Shown here piece by piece: positions 28,436 to 42,770 of a stretch of 64,000 nucleotides of DNA. The stretch is from Urechis unicinctus (lineage: Eukaryota > Annelida > Polychaeta > Xenopneusta > Urechidae): positions 3,288,385 to 3,352,384 of the forward strand of contig CM067354.1 in assembly GCA_034190875.2 (NCBI GenBank), written 5' to 3'. Made by a program: the position numbers and the translations under genes. The notes under the pieces are model-generated. The model had not been told where the DNA came from. It made no database searches and saw only the letters and a program-made list of their open reading frames with translations. Position 1 is the first letter of the stretch; every line of letters starts with the position of its first letter.

Positions 28436-28680
28436 TGCCGTTCGAACCATGGGCGCAAACGCCGAACTAGGCGCTGCTTTCGAGTGTTCGATTCACACAT
28501 TGTGAGGTGGGACAATAATTTGCCGAACAACATTGAAACACTGAGATTATATATGACCGCAGTTATTTGGACGAAGTCCCTGACGAGCTATGCTAATTGG
28601 ATGACGACGACGACGTCAAGACGGAATACTGCTACTTCCAGCGATAGTTGACGAGTTGTGTCGCTTGGACGGTAAGAGTA
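28436..28680 (+). other. GC-rich patch with a donor-like end, possible decayed exon
   Basis: This 245-bp patch has distinctly higher GC than the surrounding sequence. It contains ATGGGCGCAAACGCCGAAC, a GACGACGACGACGTC run and ends at GGACG/GTAAGAG, a good splice-donor context. Reading frames are interrupted; one gives DEVPDEL then LDDDDDVKTEYCYF with stops between. It may be a decayed first exon or CpG-rich promoter. No family is recognised. Confidence 0.2.
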
Positions 28681-29439
28681 CCCAACATTGAAAAGGCAAT
28701 CTTTTATACCACATATCGATGAATCCAGATAATAGAAATAACCTTCACCAACAAAGGTTCCTAACATGTAGCTATATGAATTGATATCGCTTGCACATAG
28801 ACAATGTAACTTAAGACTCTAGCACGTTGTACTATACTTATCACAACATCCATCGCATAGTACTTAGGCATGTGAGAAGTCTAGAGTGTGCTCCGTTGTG
28901 CAATACAACAGGCGTTAATATCAAGCATTTCATTCATCAACATGCCTACTTATTCACTCTTAACGTTAAATATATTGATCGCTTGACATTTGCTTTTACT
29001 CTGTGGCTACTATCACTTGGTGTGAGCATATGCACTGCACGACAGCTATGGCTGTTAATGTTAATCTATGCTAACTCAAATGACAAGCAATGTAAAATGG
29101 CATCGCATTTCTATGAACAAATCAGCTGGAACAAGTAATGACCTATGGGCGTCAAGGTAACAAACAGCACGCAGCACTTCGTGGTTCCATTCCATTTCTG
29201 ATTTACCAGTAAGATACATCCAACATTTAATTTACTTCAATAATAACCAACTTTTTCAGAAGCAATCTCTAATAGTTGACTGTTTGTCTAACCAAGTGTG
29301 TGTAATCATTGACGTTGCTGGTTGTGTACTCTCTGATGTGCTTGACAGCTTGGTTGTATTCAATACATCTATCGGCTTGGCATCACCCTATCCAATGACC
29401 TGTCAAAATTGCCAATACAGACGACAGTAATTTAATTTT
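28681..29439. other. Intergenic, nothing recognised
   Basis: AT-rich, with one chance ORF of about 100 codons (28827-29138) that shows no motif, splice support or compositional bias. Confidence 0.5.
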
Positions 29440-29640
29440 CGAAACTAAAATGTGTCAACAACATGCTCGTACCATATGGTGTTATTGTGTTGGGAGTTAA
29501 ATCACCATGCATTCGTTCCATTATCGCACGTTAATAATAGTAAAACCTGCATTAACAGTGATAAAAAGCTGAATCCTCGGTAACCTCTCTTGAACCAATG
29601 TATTATTTGACAAAGATTAAGAGAAGGTCTTCCAACAGCT
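29440..29640 (+). repeat. Arm-segment copy, part 1
   Basis: It matches 13810-13960 of the left arm in the same orientation (TGTGTCAACAACATGCTC, ACCATATGGT, TCGCACGTTAATA, AACCAATGTATTA). Its continuation lies at 31225-31960, after 1.6 kb of unrelated sequence. Confidence 0.8.
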
Positions 29641-31224
29641 GTAATCTGATAACTCGGCCCTTACAGTGGAATGTTAATATGTTGATTGTATTTCACCATC
29701 AGCAAGTGATTGTTTGTAGAAAGTGCTAAGAGCTTATTAAAACCATCTCACACATTTCTCTTTTTTGAAATATGTAAAACATAGCTCTTCAAGTGAATTA
29801 TGCACATTACGGCTATAGATTTGAATGCTAAAAATATGAGCCACTATAGTTTCTCATCCGCTGCAGCATTCGTTACTGCACAACGATTTCAAGTAATTGG
29901 CTATGGGAAAAGTGTCAGCTTGGCGGGAAAAATCGAGTTTAAAATCAGGTAAGATATTGATGCAAGTATGAAACTTGGTTCGCAAAGTAATGATCACATG
30001 TTCTACCACTGGAGTCAGTCATTGATAAAATATATGACGTATTTATCAGTTAGAAGATACGAGACATACGCTGCTGAATGTGCAAGCTTTACTCGCACTG
30101 TTGGCGGAATCTGATTAAATAAAACATGGACTACTTGATGTATAATATGCAGCTATAATCGTATATTTCATCTTGAATTTAAAAGGGTGTATATTTGGGA
30201 AGGGAATTCACACACATGTCCTACATCGAAACATAACGAAGGATAAATTGGGCGATAATTGTATTACATGAACGTATGGTTATGGCTGTCGCATATGCAG
30301 CATGATTCGACTGCAATGTTTGCTGCCAAGAGTTTAACATGGAATACTAATGGTCGATTGATCATTAAGCTGAATAAGCTTAGCTCACTACCTATGCATC
30401 GGATATTAAAAATAAAAAGTGTGATTTCTATTTAAAGCGGAACTGGCGCCATTTGGCATGAGTAATTTACAGTCCCACACTTTTTGTCCGCTGATCAAGA
30501 AGCGGAATCCAGTACAGATCAACATTATTCCAGCAACCATTGAAATGTTGTGGCATCTGACACGCAAGAACAACATTATAGCTGGAGCCCTTGAGCAAAC
30601 CATAGGTGCAGTCTGTCATTTACTACCAGGTGATGACAGGGTTCATTATCCTCCGCCTTGGTGAGGTGGACTGCTTTCTAATGATCACATCGCAGGACGA
30701 CCCGTACGTCATTTAAAAAGGGCCGAAAAAGAACAATAAGTTCGCCCAGTTTAACTGAGATGATGGATACAATACTGCATATAACCGAATATTACATAAC
30801 TCACGAATCAAGTTAATGTCTGGCAGCACTAGTATCATAGCTACACTGAATCTTGTGAGCGTTCGCTAAGTTCTAACCAGGTAGATACCACTCGATAGCA
30901 TTTTAGTATTTTTCTTTTAGCTTTAGATGTTTCGCATTGCCTGTAAAGTCCCTAGAGTTGACTGTGGTGAATGATTGTCAATACACTATAATCAGATTCG
31001 AACACTATCCAATTTATGCTCCGCTGTTGGAAGGTTGAAAGTAGTTCCCGATTTATACACATGACACCATATTTGTAAATTTGTATACGCTGGCGACATA
31101 CTCCAGGCAAATAGTTAGCATAGACAATCGATTGAATTTGATCATGCATTTATGCCACTGTCCACCTGATAAATAGACACTTGTCACCAAATCTACGAAC
31201 CAATCTATTGCTATAATTACAGCA
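29641..31224. other. 1.6-kb interruption in the arm-segment copy
   Basis: In the arms, the sequences flanking this interval are almost adjacent (about 13960 and 14005), so roughly 1.58 kb lies extra here. It contains the second-family repeat at 30390-30690. I see no inverted ends, target duplication or intact ORF that would identify an inserted element. Confidence 0.55.
30390..30690 (+). repeat. Dispersed repeat, second family, copy 2
   Basis: Diverged counterpart of 25090-25440. It lies inside the interruption of the arm-segment copy, so it may mark the element that caused that interruption. An ORF at 30458-30664 is short and has no known motif. Confidence 0.5.
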
Positions 31225-31960
31225 GCAGAAAAGTTAAAATGATATGCACAACGAAAGAAGAAAAATGTAATTTGACGACTCCATATGAGAAAGAACGCGA
31301 TGCAAGCTTGCATTTCTGTTCACCACAAATCCAAAATGCCACATTAACATCAAAGCTTAACAGTATATATTCTACAGAGCTGGTGTCATTGTGTGGTGTA
31401 ATGGACACTCGGCGTTGTATATTTCTGTCTTCTTTAACGCAGCAATTTAGGTTTTATGCCACCAAATTCGGCAGCGATGCATTGGTCCTGTTGTCAGCAC
31501 TACATTTTATGTCTTGCTGATCTCAATGGCTGACGGGCATCGGTATAGGCACTGATGGCTCTAGTATAAGAGACAGCGTGCGCTATGGTGTCGAGAGCAT
31601 TACCTTCTCGCTCTCTTAACCGGAAATTTCATTTATATTATTATCGTGATTGGTACACATTTCTTACAAATATAATCGATCTGCATTGCTCTCCTGGCCT
31701 AATGACAAGCAACTACCACTAGAATATGCCCCCGACGCCACCTGTCTATACGTTTATGAAATAAATATGCCCACCGAAAACATGAGAAACTGCATTCACT
31801 GTGGAACGCACCATTTCTGTCACCCGTTGAGGCTCCATCGATATATCGTAGGATGAAAATGTCGAAAATTCCTCTCGTCTTGATTCCATATAACCTAAAT
31901 ATACAGCTATGGTAAAAATGACACATCTGAAAAAGGCACGCATGCATTAATTGACTATAT
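31225..31960 (+). repeat. Arm-segment copy, part 2
   Basis: It matches 14005-14560 in the same orientation and 33450-34250 inverted. Shared phrases include AAAGAACGCGATGCAAGCTTG, CACCACAAATCCAAAATGC, TATGGTGTCGAGAGCA and AATATGCCCCCGACGC. It has extra sequence near 31380-31560 relative to the left arm. Divergence is higher than between the two arms. Confidence 0.85.
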
Positions 31961-32919
31961 TTGTCACCCTGCCTGTCACTAATGTATATGAACTTGAAAT
32001 GACCATGTCCACAAGCACAAGGCAATAGTCACGGATTAGATGCTTATGTTGCGTTGCGGATCAAAAAGTTAAATGCCGAGTATAACGGAAGATGTGCTCG
32101 AAACTATATCCATGGTATACTTTTCATTCAAACAAGATGGGGTCCTATTATACGTCAAATGATCTATCAATGGACTAAATGGTAAATGAGTATGCATAAT
32201 CAGATAATGGGAAAAGATTGTGAATGTAAGTGCACTTATTAAGGGCTTTCCGACAGACTGTCGTTGTCCTTTTGATTCCTTTTGCACAGCTTTTAAAAAG
32301 ATATGCGTACACCTTTGTTGTTGCTTGAGTATAATGAGGCTTTGAGGAGATGTGTGAGGAACATCGCCCTTATTCTCTGTACAGAATGATGTTGCATTTC
32401 ATATTCCCATATGGCAGCCACTGTGCTGGCTCACATTGACGTTCCATACATTGAGGCTCCTTGATAAATTTCATTCAAAATAACAAATTAAATTATCCAC
32501 AATGCACGCAAATAATATGCCTTTGCATAACAAAGCCAAACCTGCAACTGCGAGGTCATTCACGCCAATACAGCGAGTTGCCAATGATCGAACACCATTC
32601 TGAGCAACGACATGCAGCTGTTGATTAGTGACATACTATGTTTTATCTCTACATTTGAAGAATACAAAATTGCTATTTGAAAGATGCAAATATATTTGCC
32701 TGCATCATCTATCGCCGATAGTTTCAATGCTATTTAAAATCCAGCTCTCTGTGCCAATCTGCAAAACACACCCATCAGAGAACTTAGGGATGATCCAGGG
32801 TTGTATCATGATCACCCTTGCAGTAAGATATTACTGATTTTTCTATATGCCTTTCAAATGCAGTGAATTACATGTCGTGGAAGTCATCAGCTTTAAGGTC
32901 TGAACTATAGTATCGTAGG
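31961..32919. other. Intergenic, nothing recognised
   Basis: AT-rich sequence between the arm-segment copy and the right arm. Short ORFs only and no structured element. Confidence 0.5.
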
Positions 32920-34522
32920 CAAATGAGGACAATTTCAGTCCGAAAGGCTAAAGTCAGCCTGGTGTCTGCGTTCATTGAGTTTTTGGCGTTGATAATTGGC
33001 ATATCGCATGATGAATACACGATGTAATGTTTGATCTGATCATTCACAAAGAGCTACGTTTGACGGCTTAATGAAGATTAATAGCCACAGTTACGACGAA
33101 TTGTCATTTATTGATACGTAATAGAATTACATTGGTAGTATTGTCGGTGATATTATTAAGGCCATGAACTGGCTTTGCATATGATATCGTTGAGAGGAGC
33201 TATCTACTGATGCGATATGTGAGCACTACCATCTGCGAATGATACAAGATCTGGGTAATCTCCGTATGCCATCTTGAGGGGTCATTATCCTGTATCACAA
33301 AACATTTGCTTGCTTAAAACAATTACCATTGTTTTCTTAAATTGTGGTGAAGATGAAAACCAACACGGCAAATTGCTGGATAGTTATTCTCAGTATGAAA
33401 AGTTTTAGCTTTAGAGACGTCAATGAAACAAATGCTTTTTTCAGTTGTGACATTTTTAACATAGCTGCATAATTAGGTACTATGACAGCTAGACGAGAGG
33501 AACACATGTCATTTGTACGTTATCATTAGTCGATGGGGTTAGGTCAAAAACGCAGCGATAAAAAATATATTATCATCCTAAGATATATCGATGGATCAAC
33601 CACGGGTGACAGAAATGGCGTGTTCCACATTTAATGCAGTTTCTCAAGGCTCTCTATGGGCACCTTATTTCATAAACGTATTTGACAGGTCGCGTCGGGA
33701 GCATATTCAAGTAGTAGTTGGTTGCCATTAGGCCAGGAGACGATGGTAATTGCATGAAGTAATTTGTACCAATCACTAAAATAACATAAATGAGAATTCC
33801 GGTTTGGAGAGCGAGAGGGTAGTGCTCCCGACACCATAGCGTACGTGGTGTCTAATGTTACAGCCATGTGAGCGCATAACAGCGCCAATCAAACATTAAG
33901 ATTAACACATCATTAAATGCTGGCATCCGGATCATTGCATCGTTACCGAATTACATGGCACTCTGTGCAGCATAAAGCACAAGAATTACTGCGCAACAGA
34001 AGCCTGAAATATTTAACGCCGAACGTCCGTTACACTACACAGTGACACCAGCTCTGTAGAATATATACTGCTTTGTTGTCATTTTCATAATTGATGCAGC
34101 ATTTTGGATTTGTGGTGAACTGAAATGCAAGCTTGCATCGCGTTCTTTCTGATATGGAGTCATCTGATTACATTTACCTTTTAAAAAACTGTCATTGGTT
34201 TTGATAATTCGTGAATTGTATTCCGTAGTGCAGATCATTTCAACTTGTCTGTTTCTATAAATATAGCAGAAGATTTGTTTGTAGCTTCTCTCAAGTAATA
34301 CATTGTTTCAAGACACTGTTAAGGCGGTTCTACTATTAACGTGCGACCGTGGAACGAATTCATGGGAATTTAACGCCCGACACGACATACCATATGGTAT
34401 AAGCATGTTGTTGACGCATTTAAGTTTCACAAATTAAATAACATAGTATCCGATCGTGCATTTATAACCGGCAACGGGTGCCACATATAACTTAACCAAT
34501 GAGCTATAGCGAGTAACAAAAT

Positions 34523-34605
34523 TGACCTATTACCTATCTACGTGACTCCTAAAACGTCATTTATATGAAAGACTTACGAGCGTCACGTAGATGGGTAATA
34601 GGTCA
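34523..34605. mobile_element. 83-bp palindromic MITE-like hairpin, right arm
   Basis: Inverted counterpart of 13626-13708, with the same length and the same TGACCTATTACC and GGTAATAGGTCA ends. Its presence at the same place in both arms shows it predates the duplication. Confidence 0.65.
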
Positions 34606-35424
34606 TATGCATTGCAACTGTAACACTCGCATTAAATTGAAAACGACACAGCAAACTGCACGATGTCTGATTAACTGGTCTATAAAGCTGTTTAGTGGCT
34701 ACAACATTATTTCGGAAGTGTGTCATTCTTCTCAAATTTTATCAAATCATAACGGCTTGCGGTGATATAAAAACAGAATTATTACCATCTATACGGTCGA
34801 GCATCTATAGGTTGATTAATATGAATGCCTTCATTGGCCAGCTATTATCAACGTTGTCTGAAAGCAGATTAAATCAGTTTTGAATCAGACTAATTTCATC
34901 CCCAACAGAAGCATCTGAAGGTTCAGTTAGAAGACAACTTTTCGGCCACTTGGTATATAAAAACTAAACCAATTTAGGAAAATGAATATATCCCTTTTCG
35001 CTAGTACCAGATTCAATGTTGTCCAATTTATATATACCTTCCCAGATAAAATAGTCACCGTGTGGCAAATACAGCTCTGTGAGGTTAACACCTAAACAAT
35101 TAACATCAGCCCGTTAGATCTCCAATTAAATCTCTTGCTAATCGTAGGTCAGCCCGAATGACCCCGAGAGCTCAATTAGCCAATCACAACTCACCCTTAT
35201 CTTTCACTGTAAATACTGCTGCCTGGTGCCAGATCGTTTAGTAATGCCGCGCCACGTTTGTGGAACGCACTTCCTGTCGCACTTCCTATAGTCGGTTGAA
35301 TACGCTGGATAAAACTCAACACATTTCTTTTCAGTCGGGGCTATAATAATTAACTGCCTGCTTTAGCGCCTTTGACAAGGAGGATTACCCTGGAAACAGG
35401 CGCTATAAAATGTTATGTTATGTT

Positions 35425-35568
35425 ATCAGACACACAAACAGAGACACAGAGAAAATAACAAAGGCTATCAGAGACACAAACAGAGACACAGAGAAAAACA
35501 CCGAGAAAGTCAGCGTGCAAGAAAGCAGAGCTACACTAAAGGTCGTAAGCAGAGCTACACTAAAGGTC
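35425..35568 (+). repeat. Right-arm-only tandem duplications (42-bp and 24-bp units)
   Basis: A 42-bp unit containing CAAACAGAGACACAGAGAAAA occurs twice (starts 35425 and 35467). Just after it, a 24-bp unit starting AGCAGAGCTACACTAAAGGTC occurs twice (35524 and 35548). The left arm has a single copy of each (around 12690-12810), so these expansions followed the arm duplication. Confidence 0.8.
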
Positions 35569-36282
35569 ACATGGACACCAACCCTCAGATATCTACAATG
35601 ACGTCGTCGCCTCTCATAACCAGCCCCGGGTCATACTATATTATAGAGTCACGCGTCTTTGTAAACAGATCATCTGCTTTTTTTCGTCGAATTTGTTGTC
35701 AAGGTTGTATCAAAGCAGTGTGCTACTATCCTCAATCATCAAGTTACCTTGGTATATTATTCATCCTGATAAACAGTTTAGAACGCATAACAGTCGTTTC
35801 TGCTCATTAGTTAAGTTTTATGTGGCACCCTTTGCCGGATATAAATGCACCATCGGATACTATGGTGATCTTCGGAACTGATTAACTAGGTTTTGGAGGA
35901 CTATTATAAATCACACTGGACAGATTGACTATTACATTAGGCTATCATGCTGGCTTTATGTTTAAATGCACATTGTGAATGGTGTCTACTGATAATGTAT
36001 TACTGCATTTCGGCGGCAGGGAAAACCTTGGTTTATCATCAAAAACGTCTTTCTAGTAAAAAGGCGTGCTTAACAACTATTGGGAAAGCACTAGCAGAGA
36101 ATGTTTATGTCCCTGACAAGCTTGTAGTGAGAAGGAGAATGTTTAAGCGTCATTACTTTCCAAAATAGCGCAACACAATATCCGATATAACGACATAGCA
36201 GGGGTCAACAATAAGTCGTGCTATCAAATATTTCGTATTTCTCATTTTTCTGGTGGATTCATAATATTTTTACACATATTTA

Positions 36283-36715
<433 letters not shown>

Positions 36716-37261
36716 TCTTTTACTTAGAAGGGCTTTGTTTGTTAACTAGCTGGTACAGTTGTGTAAAAACATAAGCACAGGATGAGATCGACGGACCCCG
36801 TATTCTCCTTCGAGACAAACAGTCTCGGTATGCAATAAAGCTTTACTTTAACGCTGTATTTCAGGTCGGACAAAATAGAGTAAATTTTGACGAACAAGTG
36901 GGTAATGCAAGATTGTATTATTAGCATATTGGGTTTCTGAAAATTAAACGATTTCCACAAATAAGTATGTGGTGGACCTTTGCTTTGATTTGCGGCGACA
37001 CTTTTACGTAGGGAGGGTGTTACTTTATTAAATTATCGATGCTAAACGTAGCATAGCATTTGTCTTTAATGGACAGAACTAGAGAGTTGTCCATAAACAG
37101 GAAACCTTTATCAGACAATTATATAACTAAGAAAGCAAGCATCATAAAACCACTTACTGCCTGAAAGATACTGTTTAAAAGTTTATATCAACAACTTGCA
37201 TTATATTTAACTGCATGGACCCGGCTTGTCATGTCCTGTTATTGATGTGATTAATGTATAG

Positions 37262-37487
37262 GCCATACCTAACACTTATGCAGGTATGTAATTCTCCCTT
37301 TCTAGTTAATAAAGGATGACATTAATTGATGGTAAGTTTTGAAACAAATCATCAGCTTTATTGTTAAATATATATATATGCCAGCGTTCGTGTAGAGACA
37401 CTGAACTACTCTGTGCAACACACTGCAAATTGATGAGATTGGGTCCAAATATTGTCATAGCAACAGTGCCCGATAATGCATCCAACT
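37262..37487 (+). other. Right-arm segment absent from left arm but present at window start
   Basis: This 226-bp piece replaces the left arm's 8939-10868. It matches window positions 1-250 in the same orientation, so at least two of three copies carry it. The left arm is probably the altered one. Confidence 0.65.
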
Positions 37488-38904
37488 AGGGAACTATTGC
37501 ATTGATGCATTTCTTATTAGTCAATGAATATTGCTGGCTGGAAGTTTACTGCGTGGATACTGCCGCTGACACATCGTTACACTACCGCACATAGCAATCA
37601 CTAATGCCTTGTATTGTGTACATATATTTAAAGGGGTTATCAGGCCTCTAAATACCGGAAGTAGCAAATAGTAATTAATACACTGAACTGAAACAAGTAA
37701 GGTTCAGTATGAATTAGAGGTTTGATTCAAGCGCTTCATTACAAATTCACCTTTCCAATATAAATGAAGAATAAACAAAAATTGTCATTTTGTGTTTAAA
37801 GAATGGTACAGGGATGGGCTGCATTTGCAACATATGTCTAATACTTGGTTCGAGTTATTGGACGGTAATATGTTGTAATTACCTCACTAAATATGCGCAA
37901 TTGTGACACAATGACAAATCAAATAAACCACTTATATGCCATTTACTGCAAGACATGGCAATATTCCACCGTCCTTCTTTACTAATGATGCAAACAACCG
38001 TACCCATGCGTTTTCATCGTTGTAGTTTAACTTGGTCAAAATACCATTTCTTACTATTGCGTTAAACGTACACTGCAAAATACCAGCCCCTCGCACCTCC
38101 GCCCCTGGCCCCGCACTAGATTTATTACACAGCGTTGTGTTACACAAACTGCCTTTCAACTGTTCCAATGCTTACCCAGTTGTTCATAGGATCCTGCCCA
38201 AAGTTCTAATCTCTGCTATCCTAATCACTGTCATTTTGTGTTAAAAAATGCTGAATTCATTTTTCTTTGGGGCAGCATTTGTACTGCAGGCCTAACAGAT
38301 CCATTTAAAACAAGCGATATCTATTTTGCATATCTGTCGCCACTTGATACCACGAATAATCGACCGATTGTTTTACTCCCCAATATACCACATAAAGTAC
38401 CCTTTTCCAACGCATGTTATTCGACTAGGTGAGCAATCGTAACATGAATAAAGCACCGCAATGTTATATAATTGTAAAACAATGACAAACCGGTCCTTGT
38501 ATAGTAACGAGAAACGGGAGGTTGGATGAGCATAAGTCAAAATGTGGCCTCTGTACTCTCCTGTTTTTTTCTCTATTTCACTCACTCTCTATTTACTCAA
38601 TTTAGTTCTTTCCACCTAGGCTACCGGCTCTTATGCGGCTATGTCACAGGACAGAACGACACAACACTTAGGACCAACGGCATGCCATGTGCGGGTGCAA
38701 AGATTCCCTCGATTAACCAAGTCGTGTGGACGTAGCCATGTTACTGTGTTATGGCTGCAGCTTGAAATCAATTGTAACAATCAGTATGTGCGCCAGGCAA
38801 TCAAGGAATTCAATTTTCTTTATTATAGGTCCATTAATCATTGTCTGGGGTAGATCTATCAACTCGATTTCCGTAAGGTTGCTCATGTTTTATTTGCCGT
38901 CAAG

Positions 38905-39095
38905 CGTGGAGGCTTGCAATCAGTAGCAACATTGCACCATTGCCATTCCCTGTTGCCCTTTGCGAAACCTCAGCATCTCTTATGCAGCAGCACAGCAATG
39001 TCGTTGACTCAATCCAGCACCATAAGTACGTCAACTAATACTGATATAAGGTAAGCTACAACTGCTCATTTTTTTGCAGCTGATATGAAGAAAAC
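38905..39095. other. Right-arm-only insertion of about 190 bp
   Basis: The left arm joins CCGTCAAGCGT directly to ACATTGGTCATC (reverse complement near 7145-7165), whereas here about 190 bp intervene. I see no clear inverted ends. A short GGA may be duplicated at both edges, too little to call a target site. Confidence 0.55.
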
Positions 39096-39244
39096 ATAGG
39101 ACATTGGTCATCTTTCCCTGCTCTTCTATTGGTTAATTCTCTGATCGCTTTCGTTGTATGCATCATTCTATCACGGAGTTACACTTACCACTACAAGAGT
39201 ATGGCGAGACAACACAATGTAATGAAGTGTCTACATTGAGTGTT

Positions 39245-39609
39245 CAATGAATGTGTTTTTTTATGTAGTTCAAAATTTCCAAATGATTTATGAGCTCAGA
39301 TTTTATGATACATCTTTTTACATTGCTAACACTATGATCTTATAGACACTATAGACGGAATGCATCAAATCAATAATTGAGTGTTTTTAGCTACGTCAAG
39401 AGGGCTTACTGTGTGGTGATTATGAAAATGAGTGACGATGTTATGAGATCAGCATAAGCACATGGGACTGTTGATCAAACGTCAAGGGGTTAGGAGTCTG
39501 AATAAGGACCGCACGACTTATTGAACTTTTTGAACAAATATCGACACCAAAAATTAGGTTTGATTATAAACATATAAACATGAAAATACGCCATTCCGAC
39601 GTGAAATCA
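39245..39609. other. Single-copy gap between right arm and block A
   Basis: About 365 bp with no match elsewhere in the window. The corresponding sequence is missing from the left side, where block A joins the arm directly in the opposite order. Confidence 0.6.
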
Positions 39610-41582
39610 ATACTCGGCTTTGTGGTGTCATTTATGAGCCGCGTAGTAATATATAAGCACATACACCTCTGACAAAACAAATTAGGGTTTTAACTAAAAC
39701 GAATTGTTGGAGTAACGTTGACATTGGCGTGATGGAAGGCACAGCCGATCAGTAACATTCATACTTGAATAGGATTGACTGCAATCAAATAACATTGCGG
39801 TCAATAAGGCTGCAAATTGCTCATCCAATGCCATACGGGCCCAGATGATTGCCATTATACGAGGAAGTATCAATGCACCAATAGGTATGCAAGACGGTAA
39901 ACACAGCACCCTGTGAATGACAAACTTACTCACATACCTGATGTACATCTCGAGCCCTCATCTTTGTCCCCTTGGGCGTTATATGCAAATAATAATTTTT
40001 CCACAATCGCAAACCAATAGAAGGAAAATATGTTTCCCGTATCAAGCTTTACACTGGGCGACTGGCCGTCCACATCTATAGTCACATACAGAGGGAAATG
40101 CTGGTTTACTGGCTAGGGCCTCATTATTTTCTGGTGGAGGTCTTCTCGAAACATTCCTTGTGTTTGAAAAGGTAATTTTCCGGATAATTTTCATATGATC
40201 CACACATACACATGTTAATGTTACAAATTAAAACGTCCATGACAACCTCATCTATCTTTAACATATTTGTCATGCTGAACCATACAACCGATAATACAGC
40301 ATGCTGATAAAAGTGCTCACCACCTGCTAGATACGGTGAGAATAGATTCTAGTTAACAAAGTGTGAAAAGGTGGGAAATAACTATACCAACATCCTAAAA
40401 AGACCATTCCCATGTGCCTAAATATATGATCATGTTACCTTCACTGGAGCCCATTAGAGGGCACAGGCTATGAGTATTCGATGTAAAATCACAGCTTGGC
40501 GCATAGAACAACATAGATAACCACTATAAAAGAGCCTTCCAGGTGTCAGCAAGAAACCACTTTATCCCTAAATGTTCCTCAAGGTTGCATGGTCTGCAAG
40601 CCCCATTAGCGCATGACAAAACAAAACACACCTCAAAAAGTAAACGCAGCCATGAAACACCCCAGTTGCTCTGTGCTCGAGCCTATAATCCTTTTTCTGG
40701 TGCAGGTGTCCCCCCATTGTGCGCAAGATCACATTTATTGCTCAAGATTCCATTCGCATCCTGGTAAATCAAATTGAAAGAGAACAACTGTATTGTGTGA
40801 ATACAAAACAATACTTAGCAAAAGAGAACCGATCGATTATCCTTTGTTTATGTAAAGTCCCGGCATCATCATGCGGTGTGCATAGATTATGACAAGTATT
40901 TCACCATATCAATACAATTAGCGGAAATGCACTACGGTAAAAACCTCACTTACAATCGCACACGGGTTAATTAAATGAACATTCTGTTGTTACTGAATCA
41001 CAAACCAATGGCCTATTATCCATGGGTTGAATCATACACTTAATCCTATCGTTACCATGGTATCGAAATGCTGACCAGAAGATTGTTTGTTGTCAATAAT
41101 GTTGTTGGTATGCCGTTTCACTACCTGGTACTGACGTTATATGATCTCTTTGTCAGTAAACAAGCTTTTAGACATTCCGATGAACATGCACTGAATGGAA
41201 AAGCATGAGAATTGGAGAAGTATTGCTATTTGTGTATGCCAAACAATACAAAACGCTGATCTTATTCAATATATTCATTGATAAAAGTGCGTTTTTGATA
41301 CAGTGATGATCCTTTTCATCTGGTATTGCAATAGTTGGCATCTAATTAAAAGCATTACTGGCTTTGTCACAAATTACAGGGTCTTTACATTGCAGTCAAT
41401 AGCAATAGGCAAACTGAAAAACGTACGTGTTTTAACCATTCAGTATATCTTGTGATATTCAGCAACCACACAATCAGATTTCATTAAAAAGTCGGTTAAT
41501 ATGTCAATGAGAATTTTGTCTCATCAACCCTTCATGCGGGAATTATGTCTTAATTTTGGGCAAAGCGTCCAGAACGCTAATG
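39610..41582 (+). repeat. Block A, right copy of the 2-kb direct repeat
   Basis: Same orientation as 4970-7008. It has an extra stretch of about 150 bp near 41262-41405. It ends near the shared phrase TTAATTTTGGGCAAAG, after which similarity to the left side stops. No gene. Confidence 0.85.
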
Positions 41583-42128
41583 TTGGAGTAACATCGGCTT
41601 ATGCTATGAACACCGATTGGATATTACAGCTTTTGGTGCTTAATTGTCCCTGGTTTTATGCTTAAAAACCCCTTGAAATCATCTATCGCACTAATGGTTA
41701 ACTTATATTTTGTTTTATAGAATAATGCCAGATTCCTGTGCCAGACACCGATAAAACGGCTGCAACATCAAAATGAAGAAAACTGCTTGGCAGATCTTCG
41801 CCTTAATGCCACAACGTTTATTCTTCGTGACATTACATTATAGGTCGGGTATCGAATTCACAATAACATTAGAATTAATGACTCTTTGAAGACTGGTAAC
41901 TGCACAACGGTGACTTAAGCACCCGCATGTTCATACGTATTTAAAATAATTTAAAACCCCTTCACACAACATTGCTACCAATTAAATGATATATCATGTG
42001 GTGATCCATGGCTGCGTTTTCAATATTGTTGTGTGTTTGTTTTGTCAATGATAAGGGTAGGTGTGTAGAATCTCTTGCAAGATACAGTGTACAGTATGTT
42101 TAGGCATGTGCTGCACAAGAATATAAGG
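41583..42128. other. Intergenic, nothing recognised
   Basis: AT-rich single-copy sequence with no ORF or structure worth noting. Confidence 0.5.
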
Positions 42129-42770
42129 TTAAGAACATGAATACTTTGCGTTATTACGATGCTGTGCTGGCTTTGCTCTGATCGGCACAATTGGCCTGTA
42201 CAATTTAAGATAGGTGTTACATTCGGTCACACAAATCATGTCTCTTACCGATGTGAAATTAGTTCGATATAAGCGAGGATAGCAGCGACAGTCCTGATAT
42301 AATCTATTTATATTTACATTGGTTCGGATTGCGTGGTAATTGAACTTGATACCAGTAAACCAAGAAAAGATCATGCGATACAAGACTGCCTCAATGTCTC
42401 ATTTTGTACAAGCAACACTGCCCCAATGGTTATGACAGGTATGGATACCAAGCAATAAGCAAGATTAGTCACTGCACCCTATGATAATAAAGATACTCTA
42501 TTTGGTTAGAGAGGCTCTATGATTAAAGGCAGCCCCAATTATATTCGTTTTAGATGTATCTAGGGCCAACCTTTGTTAAAACAGACCATGGACGAACAAG
42601 CCTTGAGTGAAGGTTTAATTCAATACCATTGCGCAAATCGGCCAAGAACCCGGTGTAATTTGATATTCCAAGTCGCAAAAAAACGCATCTTATTCCCACA
42701 CTGTTTGATCGCAAGCAGATACGCACCAGCACAGTATGGTAATACCGCGACGTATTCATGTTCTCATCCT
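42129..42770. repeat. Diverged inverted repeat with mirrored short ORFs
   Basis: 42129-42380 and the reverse complement of about 42560-42770 share GAACATGAATAC, TATTAC and CTGTGCTGG, plus weaker matches further on. Each half has an ORF reading outwards to inwards, and their C-termini are alike (KPAQHRNNAKYSCS and APAQYGNTATYSCS). Similarity elsewhere is weak. It may be an old fold-back element. A coding origin is possible but unproven. Confidence 0.4.
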
